Shown: positions 53,519 through 62,320, numbered from the stretch's first letter. The stretch is 64,000 nucleotides of DNA from CBDCWA01 sp965223255 (GCA_965223255.1 CBDCWA010000002.1:124001-188000), one strand, 5' to 3'. Notes: generated by a model not told the origin, from the sequence alone. Made by a program: numbers and translations.

Positions 53519-54080
53519 TCGCACAAAGTCTGGGGATTTGGCTCAGCCAACCGCAAGGATTGAGCTTGCGCCACATCGCTCTATGAGCACTTTGGGTCGT
53601 CGCCTTGTCATCGGAGTTTTCGCCTTGGGAGCAGCGTTGACGGTACTGCGCAGTGCTCCCGCCCTCCACCTGCCACTGGTCATCGCGCAGCTCCTAACCG
53701 TCATAGCTCTTTGGAGCGCTTTTTATCTCAACAATCGCGCGGCCCGCTTCTGCGAGACTATTGAGATCAGCCCGGACGAAGTCGTTGCCTCAAGGGCAGG
53801 CCCGTCTTTGCAGCCGAGCGAGCAGCAAACTGTAACGTTCAATCCGTACTGGCTACGCATCGACGTCTCATCCGACCGCCATGTAGAAAATCGAATTACG
53901 CTTAGACAAAGTGATCGCTGTTTCTCACTCGGAGAGTTCTTGGCGCCCGCCGAGCGCAAGCATATCGCCGAAGATCTTCGAAGCCGCATCCGGATCATAA
54001 CTTCAATGAGCAGCCCGACCATCAACGACTCAACAGGCAAACGTCACGCGCCTGGCGCTGACAAAGGAGCCGCATCATGA
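53505..54080 (+). CDS. DUF2244 membrane protein
   Basis: A 191-residue protein with two membrane helices (LVIGVFALGAALTVL and LPLVIAQLLTVIALWSAFYL) and a cytoplasmic beta-rich C-terminal part. RIELAPHRSMSTLGRRL at the start matches DUF2244, a family of unknown function often found near cytochrome oxidase genes. It overlaps ctaD by 14 nt, and the next gene begins inside its stop as ATGA. Translation of all three is therefore probably coupled. A role in oxidase assembly or haem/copper handling is inferred from context. Confidence 0.8.
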   Translation: MSIADRTKSGDLAQPTARIELAPHRSMSTLGRRLVIGVFALGAALTVLRSAPALHLPLVIAQLLTVIALWSAFYLNNRAARFCETIEISPDEVVASRAGPSLQPSEQQTVTFNPYWLRIDVSSDRHVENRITLRQSDRCFSLGEFLAPAERKHIAEDLRSRIRIITSMSSPTINDSTGKRHAPGADKGAAS

Positions 54081-55153
54081 CAGAAAATACATTCAAGAGG
54101 CTTGGATCTACCCGGCGGCCCGCAACCCCCATGGCGCCGATTGTCGATCCAGCGGCGTGGTATCCGGATGATGTCGAGAACACTGAAGCATGGCGCTACG
54201 TCCTTTCGTCACAAGAAATTGCAGAAATGAGCGACACCTTGGCCTCGGCGGACGTCAAAGGCCTTGGTATCTCAGAAATCAAAAAGAGTGATTTTCCCTT
54301 GCCATTGTTTTCGGAGGGGATCGAGCGGATTCGCGAGCAATTGCAGGATGGTGTTGGTTTCGCGCAGATTCGAGGGATGCCGGTTGCTTCCTGGAACAAG
54401 GCACAAGCGGCCATGGCCTATTGGGGTGTTGGAACTCATTTCGGACGCGCATTGTCGCAAAATGCAAAGGGTGACTTACTCGGCCATATCAAGGACCTTG
54501 GCGGAGACTATTCGGATCCCATGACACGCGGTTATCTGACCAATGCCCGCATGGCATTTCACGCCGACCAATGTGACTACGTCGCTCTATTCTGTTTACA
54601 GCAGGCAAAGTCCGGTGGTGCTAGCAGAATTGCAAGTTCCGTTACTGTCTACAACGAGATGCTGAAGTATTACGCGGACTTGGTGCCGGAGCTCATTGCG
54701 CCTAGCTATTGGACGCTCCACGGCGAGATCTCACCTGGCGAAAAGCCTTGGTATGAACTGCCTGTATTCAATTTTAGGGATGGTTATTTCTCCGCAAAAG
54801 GGGTCAGCTCCCATATATTGAAATCACAGTCTGTTCCGGGGGTCCCCAAATACTCAGAAAAGCGCCTCGAGGCGTTCGCGCGTTTCAGGGAGATCGCTGA
54901 ACGTGTTTCCATAAAAATTGATGTGCAGCCGGGTGACATAAACATTTTGCACAACCACGTGGTTCTGCATTCACGTGATGCATTTGAGGATTGGCCAGAA
55001 CCAGAGCGCAAACGACATCTTTACCGGTTGTGGCTTAATGATGAGGAACATGCGCGACCGATCCCGGACATTTTTCGCCAGCAAATTCAGGGAATTTGGG
55101 TCAAGGGCGTTCGCCCGCACGCTCAGGTTGATGCGGTGAATGCGATCTCCTGA
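54077..55153 (+). CDS. TauD/TfdA-like Fe(II)/2-oxoglutarate dioxygenase A
   Basis: A 358-residue cytoplasmic TauD/TfdA-like protein, longer than typical. The iron triad is H162-A-D164 (MAFHADQCDY) and H298 (HNHVVLHSR), with PERKRHLYRLWL supplying the oxoglutarate arginine. It is closely related to the protein at 56601: both have GTPM/ATPM...DPAAW near the start, IKKxDFPLP, QAKSGG, and EDWPEPERKRHL. It overlaps the DUF2244 gene by 4 nt, so it is in the ctaD operon. Such enzymes need O2, which fits the FNR-type box upstream. The substrate is unknown. Confidence 0.85.
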   Translation: MTENTFKRLGSTRRPATPMAPIVDPAAWYPDDVENTEAWRYVLSSQEIAEMSDTLASADVKGLGISEIKKSDFPLPLFSEGIERIREQLQDGVGFAQIRGMPVASWNKAQAAMAYWGVGTHFGRALSQNAKGDLLGHIKDLGGDYSDPMTRGYLTNARMAFHADQCDYVALFCLQQAKSGGASRIASSVTVYNEMLKYYADLVPELIAPSYWTLHGEISPGEKPWYELPVFNFRDGYFSAKGVSSHILKSQSVPGVPKYSEKRLEAFARFREIAERVSIKIDVQPGDINILHNHVVLHSRDAFEDWPEPERKRHLYRLWLNDEEHARPIPDIFRQQIQGIWVKGVRPHAQVDAVNAIS

Positions 55154-55194
55154 TCCCTGAAACCCGGATCGCCGATACGCTCTGCCTCCAAGCG

Positions 55195-56187
55195 TTACAA
55201 CCCCATTGTGCTTTTGGCGAACACCTCCTCAAGCCGCACCAGCCGCGGCGTCAGGCCTTGTTCGACAGAATACTGGGCAGCAGTCTCAAGCACATTGCGG
55301 TTGGCAATTATTCCGTGCGCACTCATTGGCTTTGCCAGCGCTTCGCCCGCCTCGCGCGAGATCGCGCCGGTATCAACATGATAGCCGATATGTTCTACCC
55401 GCCTTGCATCTGCCAGCGCCGCTGCACGCTGGAATGCCCTAACGAGGTTTATGACGACCCAGGGATGGCGTTCGGCTATTTCGCGCTTGATCACCATGCC
55501 GTGGTTTATGGGGTGGATGCCGGTCTTCTTCAAATAGCGGACGCCTTCTGCGACTGGGTCGGCAAACAGTGTCGTTATATCGGGATGCTCGCGCAGGCGC
55601 GCGCCACTGCGATTGATGATTGTCGGCTCCCCTCGATAATGAAGTGCTGCATCAAGTTCTCCTGAGAGCATCATTGCGCCCACGTTTGTCTCAGGCGGGA
55701 TCTGATGCACTGTCACGCCTTTTGGCGGCTTGAATCCGGTTGCCCCGCCGTGACTATGCTCCGGTGTGCGCTCCATGAAAAATTCCATTTCCCGTGGTTC
55801 CACGCCGAATTCGTGCTGCAGGATTCCGCGTGCCCATAAAGCCGCTGTCTGCTGGTATTCGGTGACCCCAACCCGCCGTCCTTTCAGATCTTCCGGTGCG
55901 CTGATGCCGGCGCCGCGCCGCACGAGGATATGTGCGTGAAAAAACCGCCTCGTCGTAAATATCGGCAGCCCAACGAAGCGATCATCGCCGTTGGCAACCG
56001 CAATCATCAGTGAAGAAAACGACATCTCCGCAACATCCCAGTCCGCGAACTTTAGCTGCCGCCAGAACAGCTCCGAGGGATGAACGACATTGGGGATCAG
56101 ATCAATCCCATCTGGCGCGACGTAGCCTTCGAGAACTGGCCTGGACCTCGGGTTTTCGGCCATGGCGATACTGAGCGATAATTTCAT
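55195..56187 (-). CDS. 4,5-dihydroxyphthalate decarboxylase-like / substrate-binding-fold protein
   Basis: A 330-residue protein of the periplasmic-binding-protein fold without a signal peptide. MKLSLSIAMAENPRSRPVLEG, FADWDVAEMSFSSL, VGLPIFTTRRFFHAHILV, DLKGRRVGVTEYQQTAALWARG and GELDAALHYRG follow the family annotated as 4,5-dihydroxyphthalate decarboxylase. That enzyme gives protocatechuate in phthalate breakdown; related proteins are annotated as ABC substrate-binding proteins. The lack of a signal peptide favours a cytoplasmic enzyme. It is convergent with the ctaD operon and divergent from dioxygenase B. Confidence 0.75.
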   Translation of the reverse strand: MKLSLSIAMAENPRSRPVLEGYVAPDGIDLIPNVVHPSELFWRQLKFADWDVAEMSFSSLMIAVANGDDRFVGLPIFTTRRFFHAHILVRRGAGISAPEDLKGRRVGVTEYQQTAALWARGILQHEFGVEPREMEFFMERTPEHSHGGATGFKPPKGVTVHQIPPETNVGAMMLSGELDAALHYRGEPTIINRSGARLREHPDITTLFADPVAEGVRYLKKTGIHPINHGMVIKREIAERHPWVVINLVRAFQRAAALADARRVEHIGYHVDTGAISREAGEALAKPMSAHGIIANRNVLETAAQYSVEQGLTPRLVRLEEVFAKSTMGL

Positions 56188-56432
56188 GAATGCTGTCCTA
56201 ATGTTGACGATGTGTGCGGGGGATTGTGCAGAAGATCACATCCAATCGTGTATTGGCAGGTGTAGCAGAATTACGCTTGCCTGGTGAAAGCGCCAGCTCC
56301 GACTTAACGACATCGAATTGATCAGACCAGTTGTGAGCGCGGTAGAGCGTTGTGCTGACTCCGGAAGCGCGCATGCCCATGGGCCTCTCTTTCGACATTT
56401 ATCCGCACCAGACCGCCAAGTCCTAGACAAGA

Positions 56433-56446
56433 TTGATCCAAGTCAA
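56433..56446. promoter_or_regulatory. FNR/FixK-type box, dioxygenase B promoter
   Basis: TTGATCCAAGTCAA fits TTGA-N6-TCAA. It ends 23 nt before the palindrome and 154 nt before the dioxygenase B start. Confidence 0.65.
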
Positions 56447-56469
56447 AGACGATGAAAATTGATGATAAC

Positions 56470-56483
56470 TTAGATATCTAAGC
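56470..56483. promoter_or_regulatory. Perfect palindrome CTTAGATATCTAAG
   Basis: A perfect 14-bp palindrome, identical to 57827-57840, with the two preceding bases AA also shared. It lies 117 nt before the dioxygenase B start. Size and symmetry suit a MarR-, TetR- or GntR-type repressor. Confidence 0.7.
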
Positions 56484-56600
56484 ATTCGGTGCCGAGTCAG
56501 GCGCAAATCAAAGATCGGTTTGGCTTGGAATTTGGCAGCCGTCCAGAAGTGGCACGCGATTGCATTGATCGATTGCGTGGGAGCCGAGGGAGCCTAGGCC

Positions 56601-57695
56601 ATGCCAGACGATCAAGTTTTGGAAGCAACGACAAAACGGAAGCCGGGAACACCCATGCAGCCGGTGATCGATCCGGCAGCATGGAACGGTGAGGACCTAG
56701 CCCGTTCTAGCGATTGGACGTTTGAACTAACCGGGGCAGAAATCTCGGAGATCGACGCTGCGATTGCCTCTGTGGAGACACGCGGTCTTGAGATCAAGGA
56801 TATCAAGAAAAAGGATTTTCCCCTACCGACCCTGGATGCAAAGCTTGCTGATCTGAAAGCGGAATTATTGGAAGGTCACGGTCTCGCACTGCTCAAGGGT
56901 CTTCCCGTCGAACGTTATAACATGAGGCAGGCCGCGATAGCCTACTGGGGCATCGCCCGCCGCGTCGGTCGACAGGTATCTCAAAACCACATGGGCCACT
57001 TACTGGGCCATGTCTATGACTTGGTGGGTGCGGACCGCGGAGCTCACCCGTCCTATCGCGCCTATCATACTAGTGCCGAGTTAGCTTTCCATTCAGATTC
57101 TAGCGATGTTGTTGTGTTGATGTGCATGCAGCAGGCGAAGAGCGGCGGCGGCAACAGATTGGCCAGCACAGTCGCGATTTATAACGAGATGTTGTCCCGG
57201 CGACCCGACCTGGTCGAGGAACTGCTAAAACCCTGGTATCGCGACCGACGCGAAGAAATTCCGCCCGGCAAAGACCCCTGGTGGCTGCTGCCGATTTTCA
57301 ATTTTACCGATGGTTATTTTTCAGCCTTCTGGAGCAATTATTATATCCGCTCGGCGCAACGCTTCACGAGCCTGCCCAGATTTACAGAAAAGCAGATCGA
57401 AGCGCTCGACATGATGGACAGGCTTGCCGAAGAACTCTGCATCGACGTCAATCTCGCGCCAGGTGACATTGTATTTCTCCACAACCACGTCGTCATCCAC
57501 GCCCGCAATCAATACGAGGACTGGCCGGAACCCGAGCGCAAGCGACATCTGTTGCGTTTTTGGCTGGAGACACCGAATGGGAGACCGATACCGGCAGCGG
57601 TTGCCGACCGGTACGGCGCATTGGATCCAGGCCAGCGTCACAGCGGGATCGTGGTTGCCGACATGGAAGTGAGCACACCACTGGAACCGGAGTAG
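56601..57695 (+). CDS. TauD/TfdA-like Fe(II)/2-oxoglutarate dioxygenase B
   Basis: A 364-residue paralogue of the enzyme at 54077. The iron triad is H164-S-D166 (AFHSDSSDV) and H300 (HNHVVIHAR), and the ERKRHLLRFWL segment carries the oxoglutarate arginine. The longer C-terminal tail differs. GAGGGA lies before the ATG. It has its own FNR-type box and palindrome, so it is co-regulated with the ctaD operon. Two paralogues under one control could act on successive or related substrates, or form a heteromer; this is inference. Confidence 0.85.
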   Translation: MPDDQVLEATTKRKPGTPMQPVIDPAAWNGEDLARSSDWTFELTGAEISEIDAAIASVETRGLEIKDIKKKDFPLPTLDAKLADLKAELLEGHGLALLKGLPVERYNMRQAAIAYWGIARRVGRQVSQNHMGHLLGHVYDLVGADRGAHPSYRAYHTSAELAFHSDSSDVVVLMCMQQAKSGGGNRLASTVAIYNEMLSRRPDLVEELLKPWYRDRREEIPPGKDPWWLLPIFNFTDGYFSAFWSNYYIRSAQRFTSLPRFTEKQIEALDMMDRLAEELCIDVNLAPGDIVFLHNHVVIHARNQYEDWPEPERKRHLLRFWLETPNGRPIPAAVADRYGALDPGQRHSGIVVADMEVSTPLEPE

Positions 57696-57790
57696 TCGGC
57701 ACCGTAGCATAGTCGGAATGATCGACTGATTTTCGCGGTGGACGTTGCCCGCTTGGTAAGACAAGCGCGAAAGTTTGAGCACTCCAAAAG

Positions 57791-57804
57791 TTGATCTGTG
57801 TCAA
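57791..57804. promoter_or_regulatory. FNR/FixK-type box, VOC-gene promoter
   Basis: TTGATCTGTGTCAA fits TTGA-N6-TCAA. It ends 22 nt before the palindrome, nearly the same layout as upstream of dioxygenase B. Confidence 0.65.
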
Positions 57805-57826
57805 TGACGGCAAATCTGGTTCCCAA

Positions 57827-57840
57827 CTTAGATATCTAAG
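57827..57840. promoter_or_regulatory. Perfect palindrome CTTAGATATCTAAG
   Basis: Identical to 56470-56483. It lies 63 nt before the VOC-gene start. If the FNR-type box is centred near -41, the palindrome overlaps the -10 region and start of transcription, as expected for a repressor site. Confidence 0.7.
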
Positions 57841-57903
57841 AATTTTGCGAGCATTCAGAGGCCGCATGTCTCGTGCGGCAAGAGACAATCGATAGGTGAG
57901 ATT

Positions 57904-58512
57904 ATGGTCGGACAAGCAAATCAAACATCGCAAGATGACTATCACGAACAAAAAGCTGCCAAGCGCGAGGAGGCGGGCAAGCTAACTGCCAGCGATTATC
58001 CGCAAGAGTTTGTCGGAACTTCGCCGATCAAGGTGAATAAGGTCGGCCATTTTCTCTACGAGGTTAGTGACATTGAGCTAACCGCGAAGTTTTGGACAGA
58101 TGTAATGGGTTTCAAGGAAACTGATCGCAATGAAAAGGGCATGATTTTTTATCGCTGCGGCGCCGATCATCACGCTATTGGATTGCGCCAGAGCAATGCG
58201 AAGAGGCGACCTCACCAGGACGAATGGTTGAGGATGGAGCACCTGGCCTTTGAGGTTGATGACGTCGATATCCTTTTTAAGGCACGTGATTTTCTTCGAG
58301 CCAATAACATTCCGATCGTTTTTGAAGGACGTAAAGGTGCAGGCTGCAACGTAGCCCTGCATTTCACGGACCCTGACGGTTATGAATTCGAACTTTATTG
58401 TGAGATGGATCAGATCGACAAGCAAGGGCACCTGCGACCAGCAGAACAGTTCCGCCGCGCACAAACCTTGGAAGACGCGGTGGCTAATCCGGTCGCGGCC
58501 AAGAAATGGTAG
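57904..58512 (+). CDS. VOC-family protein, extradiol-dioxygenase-like
   Basis: A 202-residue VOC-fold protein. Metal ligands can be read as H49 (KVGHFLYEV), H113 (RMEHLAFEV) and E163 (GYEFELYCE), the His-His-Glu set of type I extradiol dioxygenases and glyoxalases. The first 40 residues are a polar extension. AGGTGAG lies before the ATG. The HpaB-type monooxygenase follows 174 nt downstream on the same strand. Together they could hydroxylate a phenol and open the resulting catechol ring; this is inference. Confidence 0.85.
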   Translation: MVGQANQTSQDDYHEQKAAKREEAGKLTASDYPQEFVGTSPIKVNKVGHFLYEVSDIELTAKFWTDVMGFKETDRNEKGMIFYRCGADHHAIGLRQSNAKRRPHQDEWLRMEHLAFEVDDVDILFKARDFLRANNIPIVFEGRKGAGCNVALHFTDPDGYEFELYCEMDQIDKQGHLRPAEQFRRAQTLEDAVANPVAAKKW

Positions 58513-58686
58513 CTTAATCTATTTGCAGTTGTGCGAAAAACGGCACAGCACTCCCATGGGATGCATGTGATGCAGTGATCGAGGGGCAACGCTGCAAGCC
58601 GTCAGCTATGCCAACTTGGCGGCACGTTCTATCAGCGAATGACATCCCGGAGATCGAATGACGATCGAGACGAGAGCAAGCGCAAA

Positions 58687-60180
58687 ATGAGTAAGGCACA
58701 CGTTCAACCGATACCAACTTCGATGCGCAGCGGGGACCAATACCTCGACGATCTGCGGCGTGATGAACGCGCAATTCTTATAGATGGTGAGCGCGTCAAG
58801 GATCCTTCGACGCATCCAGCTTTTCGAGAGGGCGCTCGTCAGATCGCAAATCTTTATGACTTTGCGGCGGATCCGGCCAATCAGGAGATCATGACTTTTG
58901 AGGTCATGGAAACGGGTGGACGTGCGTTGCGCTGCTACCAAATTCCATATAGCCATGCGGATCTTGCCGCCAAGCGTGTCGCTGCTGAAGCTTGGGCTGA
59001 TCAGACGTTCGGGCTGATGGGGCGAACGCCAGACCATGTTGGCAACTTTTTCACCGGTTATGCCGCCAAGCCCAACATATTCGCAGCCGGCGGCAAGATG
59101 TTTGGCGACAACCTGCTGAACTTCTATCGTTATCTTCGCGATCATCATCAGTACGTCACCTATGCCATCGTGCCACCGCAGATTGATCGCAGCAAGCCAG
59201 CCCACCAACAAGCTGATCCGACGTTGTACGCCAACGTGGTCAAGGAAACCGACGCAGGCATCTATCTCAGTGGTGGTCAACAGCTGGCAACAGCAGGAGT
59301 TTATTCCGATTGGCTGCAGGTCTCGAACATACATCCTTTGCAGGCAGGAGATGAATCATACGCATTCAACGTCGCTATTCCCATGTCTGCACCAGGTCTC
59401 AAACTCTATCCGCGTCGAGCTTATGCCCTTCAGGCCAGCAATGCTTCAGAGTATCCACTGACGTCTCGCTTCGATGAAAGCGACTGTTTCGTCGCGCTCG
59501 ACAATGTCTTCGTTCCGTGGGAACGCGTCTTCATTTATCGTAATTTGCAGATCTGCCATGATCAGTGGCACAAAACGCCTGCACACATGTATGGCAATCA
59601 CCAAGCTCAGGCACGGTATGTGGTGAAACTGCGCTTTCTGCTGGGGCTCGCGCAACGAATGAACGAAGCGACAGGCAATGCGAAGATTCCACCTGTCATG
59701 GTCCAAATGGGAGAACTTGCCGCATACGCGTCAATTGTCGAGGGCCTGCTGAACAGTCACGAAAGCATGGGAGAGATTGACGAGGACGGTGTCCTATGGC
59801 CGCATCGCCCATCGCTGTATGCAATGATTGCGCTCCAATCCGAACTAAACCCGAAAATGTTCGAGATGGTTCGCGAGCTGACCGGCGCCGGCATGATCAC
59901 TTTACCTGCCACTAGCAAAGAGCTCGACAATCCCGAGACTGCGCAAGATGTTGCACGCTATTATCAATCGAGCGAAATGTCTGCGCGAGACCGAATTGCG
60001 CTCATGCGTCTTGCATGGGATTTCATTGGTACGGAGTTTGCCAGCCGCCACCTGCAATATGAGAAATTCTATGGCGGCGCATCCTACTTGATGAAAACCA
60101 ATATGTACCGGTTTTACGATTTCGAGCGCGCGACATCGTTGGTCGATCGCGCATTGACACTGCCACCTGTTGACGAATGA
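58687..60180 (+). CDS. 4-hydroxyphenylacetate 3-monooxygenase-type oxygenase component (HpaB family)
   Basis: A 497-residue flavin monooxygenase of the HpaB/PheA1 family, of usual length, which uses FADH2 from a separate reductase to hydroxylate phenols ortho to the hydroxyl. Visible hallmarks are an N-terminal SGDQYLDDLRRDERAILIDGERV, RTPDHVGNFFTGYA, and C-terminal GAGMITLPAT and FASRHLQYEKFYGG. The start at 58687 matches the family N-terminus; the frame stays open to 58639. No HpaC reductase gene is in the window. It follows the VOC gene, so catechol formation and ring opening may be joined. The actual phenol is not known. Confidence 0.88.
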   Translation: MSKAHVQPIPTSMRSGDQYLDDLRRDERAILIDGERVKDPSTHPAFREGARQIANLYDFAADPANQEIMTFEVMETGGRALRCYQIPYSHADLAAKRVAAEAWADQTFGLMGRTPDHVGNFFTGYAAKPNIFAAGGKMFGDNLLNFYRYLRDHHQYVTYAIVPPQIDRSKPAHQQADPTLYANVVKETDAGIYLSGGQQLATAGVYSDWLQVSNIHPLQAGDESYAFNVAIPMSAPGLKLYPRRAYALQASNASEYPLTSRFDESDCFVALDNVFVPWERVFIYRNLQICHDQWHKTPAHMYGNHQAQARYVVKLRFLLGLAQRMNEATGNAKIPPVMVQMGELAAYASIVEGLLNSHESMGEIDEDGVLWPHRPSLYAMIALQSELNPKMFEMVRELTGAGMITLPATSKELDNPETAQDVARYYQSSEMSARDRIALMRLAWDFIGTEFASRHLQYEKFYGGASYLMKTNMYRFYDFERATSLVDRALTLPPVDE

Positions 60181-60583
60181 AATCGCGAGCCGACCTGGAC
60201 CAAAAAAAGAATTGGACCATGAACAGATTGATCTGAAGCCGGCAGCAATAACAGCATTCAAACGTAGAGTCGTGACACGCAACTCAATTGACGCAGTCCA
60301 AAGCCCTTGTGATATATCTCGCGTTACGTGCGGCAATAGTGCGGGTAGAGATTTCGGGGCGCCTGGCTTGATCCAGGGTCCAAACACGAGCGAACCACCG
60401 CTGTTTAGCCCGCCCTGTTGGTTCCAATTCGTCGTATAGTCTCCGGTACTGGTGAACCCCTCCCCGTCAGTGCACGGGCCGGGCAAAGTTGCCCCCTAAG
60501 CGGGACCCATCGATAAACTATTCCTTGCAGCGGCCCAACTGACGGCTTTCGGCCGAAAACGGTTGTGTATACCTGATATTCGC
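60181..60583. other. Convergent intergenic stretch, nothing recognised
   Basis: The stretch lies between hpaB-like and TpsB-like genes. No gene or clear terminator was seen. Confidence 0.45.
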
Positions 60584-62320
60584 TCAGAATTTCATTGAAC
60601 GGGATACCGAAAACGATAGGCGCGCATCGTCGTCGTGCTCGGCCCAGGAGTAGTCCGCGAACGGCTTTGCAATCTCGATATTGGCATGAAGACCGTGCAC
60701 GAAATGGAAGCGAGTACCAGCCCCAAATGATGACATATAGAGTTCCGTACTCCCTGTCGAAAATTTGTTTGAGACCACGCCGGCGTCGACGAAGCCGTAG
60801 ATCTGATAGCGCTTTAGAAGATAACCGCTTAGCACCTGGCCGTACCTAAGCTCCAAAGACGCCGCGATGGCGTTATCGCCGCTGATCTCCCCGGCGTTAA
60901 ACGCCCGCCCGTACTGCGTGCCACCAAGATAGAACTCTTCTGAGGCGAGAAGCGCGTCAGAAGCAACTTGGCCGGCAGCAGAGAGATACAACGACCAGTT
61001 TCCTTTGATGGCCTGTCTACGCGAGTAGGCCATAAACAGCTTTGAAAAACTACTGTCTGCACCTATACGCGATAGATTTGGGTCGCCAGACTTCGATGCA
61101 CCCAACACATCGAAGCCCTGGCGAAGGTTGACGGTGAGAAAATTGATGCCGTGGTAGGCATCACTGTGTCTGTATTGGGCCAATACACTGACAGCGTGAA
61201 CATGATCTGTATAGACGGGACCGGAGGTATTTGTCTCGCTCGCATTTCTTGCACCGGCAGATAAGGTCACCCAGAAAGATGATTTGCGCGATCGGCGCAG
61301 AGCCCACGTTCCCTTAATCATGTAGTTTTCGGTCTTAATACGTGTATCAACGAGTCGTCTCGCACCGCTTGGGCGCAACACACTCGTGGAGGCCGCCGCA
61401 CCCAATCTGAAGCCGTTTGGACCGAATGGCTGGTCTAATGCAATGCGGCCATATCTTAGCTCACGGCTGTTGTCCGGGATGGTGGACAAATCGATTGAGA
61501 TGGAGTCACCAGTGGCGAAAGGCGAGTTGAGCGCGCCCGAAAAGAAACCTTGCAAGGGCCCGATGTCATCAGTTCCCCAGTTATCAAATGCGAGGCGGCC
61601 CCAATAACGCCAGGTCTCAATATGTACCACGAGGGCAAAGCGGCCAGTCCCTTCGCCGATTTCCTGCAGGTTTGTATCTTTGACCCGTAATCCTGGGGTA
61701 TCGTTCATCAGCAAAAGCTGTCGCTCAAAAGTTGCGAGCCGTAGAGGACGCTCCGCCTTGATAGGCCCGGCAAGCCTTGCAAGGCCAAAGTTGCGGCTGG
61801 GTTTGCCCTCGAACGTGACACGCGCGATGGACCCTTCCAGGATTTTGACAGTTATCGAACCCTTAACGACGTCTTGCGGCGGTAAAATAGCGCGGCTCAG
61901 GAAATAACCCTGCGAGCGATAGAGCTTTGTCATGCCCTCGGCTATTGCCAAGAGGTCCTGCGCTGATACCTTGCGGCCAATATAGCGCTTGTACGAACTG
62001 GCCAGGGCGTCATGAGAGAAGACGCTTGCACCTGTGACGACAACCCGCTTGAGGATGAATTTCTCGAGCGAACCTGCGGTTGCGCGAACTTCCTGGCCTT
62101 GGGGCTGCGTAAATTCCGGAGCGGGTTTGGCGCGTTTGGCCCCTCTTCTTATTTCTTCTAGCTGACGGTCTGTACGAAATGCATCGCCCGTCCCCTGGCC
62201 TGTGGCGGAGCTAGAGGTCACAGATGCCGTTACAACAGCTGCGAAAAACAGACAAATGAGCCGTACAAGATTTCGTCGGATATCCAAAGCTGCCGCGGCG
62301 GGGATTTCGTTGTTGTTCAC
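60584..62320 (-). CDS. TpsB/ShlB-type outer-membrane transporter (two-partner secretion)
   Basis: About 578 residues. A signal peptide (LVRLICLFFAAVVTAS) is followed by a proline/lysine-rich stretch and a POTRA region (residues 80-210) with VVVTGASVFS, LYRSQGYFLSRAILPPQ and VKILEGSIARVTF. The rest is a beta barrel with terminal Phe (SVSRSMKF). This is the ShlB/FhaC family, which exports a TpsA exoprotein. I place the start at GTG 62320 after GGTGGGA, with TTG 62359 possible. No TpsA gene is present. It is divergent from the FecR gene, and such TpsB-FecR-CHASE2 neighbourhoods occur in alphaproteobacteria. Confidence 0.85.
   Translation of the reverse strand: MNNNEIPAAAALDIRRNLVRLICLFFAAVVTASVTSSSATGQGTGDAFRTDRQLEEIRRGAKRAKPAPEFTQPQGQEVRATAGSLEKFILKRVVVTGASVFSHDALASSYKRYIGRKVSAQDLLAIAEGMTKLYRSQGYFLSRAILPPQDVVKGSITVKILEGSIARVTFEGKPSRNFGLARLAGPIKAERPLRLATFERQLLLMNDTPGLRVKDTNLQEIGEGTGRFALVVHIETWRYWGRLAFDNWGTDDIGPLQGFFSGALNSPFATGDSISIDLSTIPDNSRELRYGRIALDQPFGPNGFRLGAAASTSVLRPSGARRLVDTRIKTENYMIKGTWALRRSRKSSFWVTLSAGARNASETNTSGPVYTDHVHAVSVLAQYRHSDAYHGINFLTVNLRQGFDVLGASKSGDPNLSRIGADSSFSKLFMAYSRRQAIKGNWSLYLSAAGQVASDALLASEEFYLGGTQYGRAFNAGEISGDNAIAASLELRYGQVLSGYLLKRYQIYGFVDAGVVSNKFSTGSTELYMSSFGAGTRFHFVHGLHANIEIAKPFADYSWAEHDDDARLSFSVSRSMKF

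Larger units (their letters stand above)
56188..56600. other. Divergent regulatory stretch
   Basis: It holds an FNR-type box and the CTTAGATATCTAAG palindrome, listed separately. No gene was seen. Confidence 0.6.
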
